64,000 nt of DNA, taken from positions 48,817 to 112,816 of the forward strand of contig NZ_JACYTN010000015.1 in assembly GCF_014841135.1 (NCBI RefSeq), written 5' to 3'. Position 1 is the first letter of the stretch. Each line of letters begins with the position of its first letter. This DNA is from Paenibacillus arenosi. Its GTDB lineage: Bacteria > Bacillota > Bacilli > Paenibacillales > Paenibacillaceae. Both the position numbers and the translations under genes were made by a program. The notes beneath the pieces were generated by a model. That model saw only the letters and a list, made by a program, of their open reading frames with translations, was not told the origin of the DNA and made no database searches. Shown here piece after piece: positions 62,599 through 64,000 of the stretch.

Positions 62599-63868
62599 AC
62601 ATACACTAAGTGTTGATGACTGGAAGCGCGAGAGCTTAGCCGGTATTGTCTCCTTCTTCGCAATCGTGTATATCGTTATCGTCAACGCATCAATATTGGC
62701 AGACGCAGGCATTCCACAGCAAGCAGGCATTATTGCAACCGTATTAGCATCCGCTGTCGGCTGCTTCTTGATGGGATTCTGGGCTAAGGTTCCGATCATC
62801 CTAGTACCAGGTATGGGTATCAACGCAATGTTTACCTACACATTGGTACAAGGCATGGGAATGACTTGGCAGCAAGCACTAACGATCGTTGTGCTTTCAG
62901 GCTTATGCTTTATTGCGATCAGCTTTACAACGCTAGCAGGCAAGATTCGTAACGCAATTCCTACTTCGCTGCAAGAAGCGATTACCGTCGGTATCGGCTT
63001 AATGCTCGTTCTGATCGGTCTTCACAAAGGCGGCGTCATCGTTGCTAACGAAGCTACCATTATTAGCTTCCGCAGCTTCGCTGAACCAGAAGCATTGGTT
63101 ACGTTAATCACGTTAGCGATCACGTGCATTTTGTTTATTCGCAACGTCCCTGGTCATTTGCTCATCGCAATGATTACGGGTACGGTGCTTGCCTACTTGC
63201 TCGGCGCCGTTTCAACGGATGCTGCAGCAACGACGGAAGGCTTCTCTTGGGCAAGCTATGCTGATGTATTCGGACAGTTCACGTTCCAAGACTTGCCTCT
63301 AACGGCACTTGCAGTTGGTGTGTTCTCCTTAACGCTCGTAATCGTGTTCGAAAATGTAGGACTTATTAACGCACATTTGAACATGATCAACAAGCCTGAG
63401 CAATTCAATCGCGCGATGCAGGCAAATGCAATTTCTGTTTTGACTTGCGGATTACTGGGCACGAGCCCAACCGTTTCAACAGTCGAAACAGCAGCAGGAA
63501 TCTCAGCTGGAGGCCGCACTGGCGTAACTTCAATCGTTACAGGAGCATTATTCCTAGTTACTTTGGTTGCGCTGCCCGTTCTTACACTTGTACCAGATCC
63601 AGCAGTAGCGCCGATCTTGATCTTTATCGGCGGACTGATGATGCCAAGTGTGAAGCACATTAAGTTCGAGCCATTCTCTGTAGGACTTCCGGCATTTTTC
63701 ATTATTGCGTTCATTCCATTGCTACACAGCATTGTGGATGGTATCGCAATCGGCTTTATCAGCTATGCACTCTTCCAAGTTGCAGCTGGCAAAGCTCGCG
63801 AAGTGAAGCCGTTGTTCTATGTCATTGCATTGCTGTTTGTTGCACATTTTGTGCTTCAGGCCTTGTAA
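62528..63868 (+). CDS. NCS2 family (AzgA-type) guanine/hypoxanthine permease, 446 aa
   Basis: Nucleobase:proton symporter. About 13 membrane segments, with family blocks VPGMGINAMFTYTLVQGMG, NAIPTSLQEAITVGIGL, VIVFENVGLI and TSPTVSTVETAAGISAGGRTG (all near AzgA/PbuG consensus). The hydrophilic N-terminus of about 30 residues is unusual and the ATG at 62528 has only a weak AGG upstream, so the true start is uncertain. On the plus strand, divergent from pheST. A group II intron end lies just past its stop. Confidence 0.88.
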   Translation: MRLVQQQQKKQDDKQGQATTAQVKHTLSVDDWKRESLAGIVSFFAIVYIVIVNASILADAGIPQQAGIIATVLASAVGCFLMGFWAKVPIILVPGMGINAMFTYTLVQGMGMTWQQALTIVVLSGLCFIAISFTTLAGKIRNAIPTSLQEAITVGIGLMLVLIGLHKGGVIVANEATIISFRSFAEPEALVTLITLAITCILFIRNVPGHLLIAMITGTVLAYLLGAVSTDAAATTEGFSWASYADVFGQFTFQDLPLTALAVGVFSLTLVIVFENVGLINAHLNMINKPEQFNRAMQANAISVLTCGLLGTSPTVSTVETAAGISAGGRTGVTSIVTGALFLVTLVALPVLTLVPDPAVAPILIFIGGLMMPSVKHIKFEPFSVGLPAFFIIAFIPLLHSIVDGIAIGFISYALFQVAAGKAREVKPLFYVIALLFVAHFVLQAL

Positions 63869-63878
63869 TTTCAAGTTA

Positions 63879-64000
63879 ATCGAGTAGGAGGGGGCGCCTA
63901 GCCCCCGTCCTCTCACACCACCGTACATGCGGGTCCGCATACGGCGGTTCCAAAAGGTTAACAAAGTTCTACATAACGAGTAACTAAACTTCTCAGCCCT
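63879..64000 (-). mobile_element. Group II intron, 3' end (domains V and VI), cut by window edge
   Basis: On the minus strand, domain V is the 32-base hairpin at 63917-63948: ACCGCCGTATGCGG, a small loop, then CGCATGTACGGTGGT. It is followed by GTGAGAGG and domain VI, GGGGGC with GCGCCCCC, then the branch-site strand TCCTACTCGAT ending near 63879. This is the conserved tail of bacterial retrotransposing introns. The reverse-transcriptase part would lie beyond 64000. The insertion point is 11 bases after the stop codon of the permease gene, in opposite orientation. Confidence 0.85.

Noticed and set aside
63722..63964. 80-codon minus-strand frame across the intron end
   Set aside because: It reads through intron domains V-VI into the complement of the permease. 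Such frames are common artefacts at group II intron ends.
1..64000. CRISPR arrays, rRNA and tRNA genes
   Set aside because: No regularly spaced direct repeats outside the zapA coding repeats, and no tRNA cloverleaf or rRNA signature sequences were recognised by eye.

Overview
The window looks like a chromosomal segment of a spore-forming Gram-positive of the Paenibacillus group. Supporting signs are strong AGGAGG-type ribosome binding sites, sigma-A promoters, T-box and SAM leaders, spore genes (ytxC, CotF-like coat genes, a gamma-type SASP, a Spo0E-like gene), an SLH surface protein, liaFSR, alaRT and futalosine-type menaquinone synthesis (mqnC). GC looks to be in the mid 40s by eye. The genus is an inference from gene content. 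No tRNA, rRNA or CRISPR array was seen.

Layout. 1-8.7 kb is an accessory-looking block. The left edge cuts a minus-strand hybrid polyketide/peptide synthetase (acyl-AMP ligase, ACP, ketosynthase, iturin/mycosubtilin-like loading end). It is followed by a PadR-DUF1700-DUF4097-ABC transporter operon. 9-34 kb is mostly minus-strand core genome: an SLH protein, serC, a GlnR-operator glnA of beta type, DAHP synthase, ispH, a two-component system beside htrA, liaFSR, a SASP gene, a 3D-domain protein, T-box/thrS with ytxC, mqnC, and a SAM-riboswitch metA-metI-metC operon. 34.5-46.6 kb holds corA with a long structured leader, a very strong promoter feeding a short terminated transcript, a secreted phosphodiester glycosidase, a 5'-3' exonuclease, an operon with RluA, cobalamin adenosyltransferase and a CobU-like protein, a Spo0E-like gene, alaRT and two coat genes. 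46.6-64 kb holds a FAD oxidoreductase, an MFS carrier, small membrane proteins, mutS2, a CuA lipoprotein, cvpA, a giant zapA fusion, T-box/pheST and a purine permease. The 3' end of a group II intron abuts the stop codon of the purine permease.

Most unusual item: at the normal zapA position (pheT-zapA-cvpA-mutS2) the gene encodes about 1120 residues, not about 90. A ZapA head is fused to roughly 1000 residues of coiled coil built largely from 11-residue (hendecad) repeats. Other items worth checking are the corA leader with a 45-codon leader ORF, a roughly 70-nt candidate small RNA or attenuator at 37.2 kb, GSI-beta glutamine synthetase under GlnR-type operators, and a small free-standing CuA lipoprotein.

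How the genes work together. Amino-acid supply genes are each under their own nutrient-sensing RNA or operator (T-box ACC for thrS, T-box TTC for pheST, SAM-I for metA-metI-metC, GlnR/TnrA for glnA). Envelope-stress genes (liaFSR; histidine kinase/regulator plus HtrA; the PadR operon) cluster between 4 and 25 kb. Division and DNA-maintenance genes (zapA, cvpA, mutS2) lie between 50 and 58 kb.
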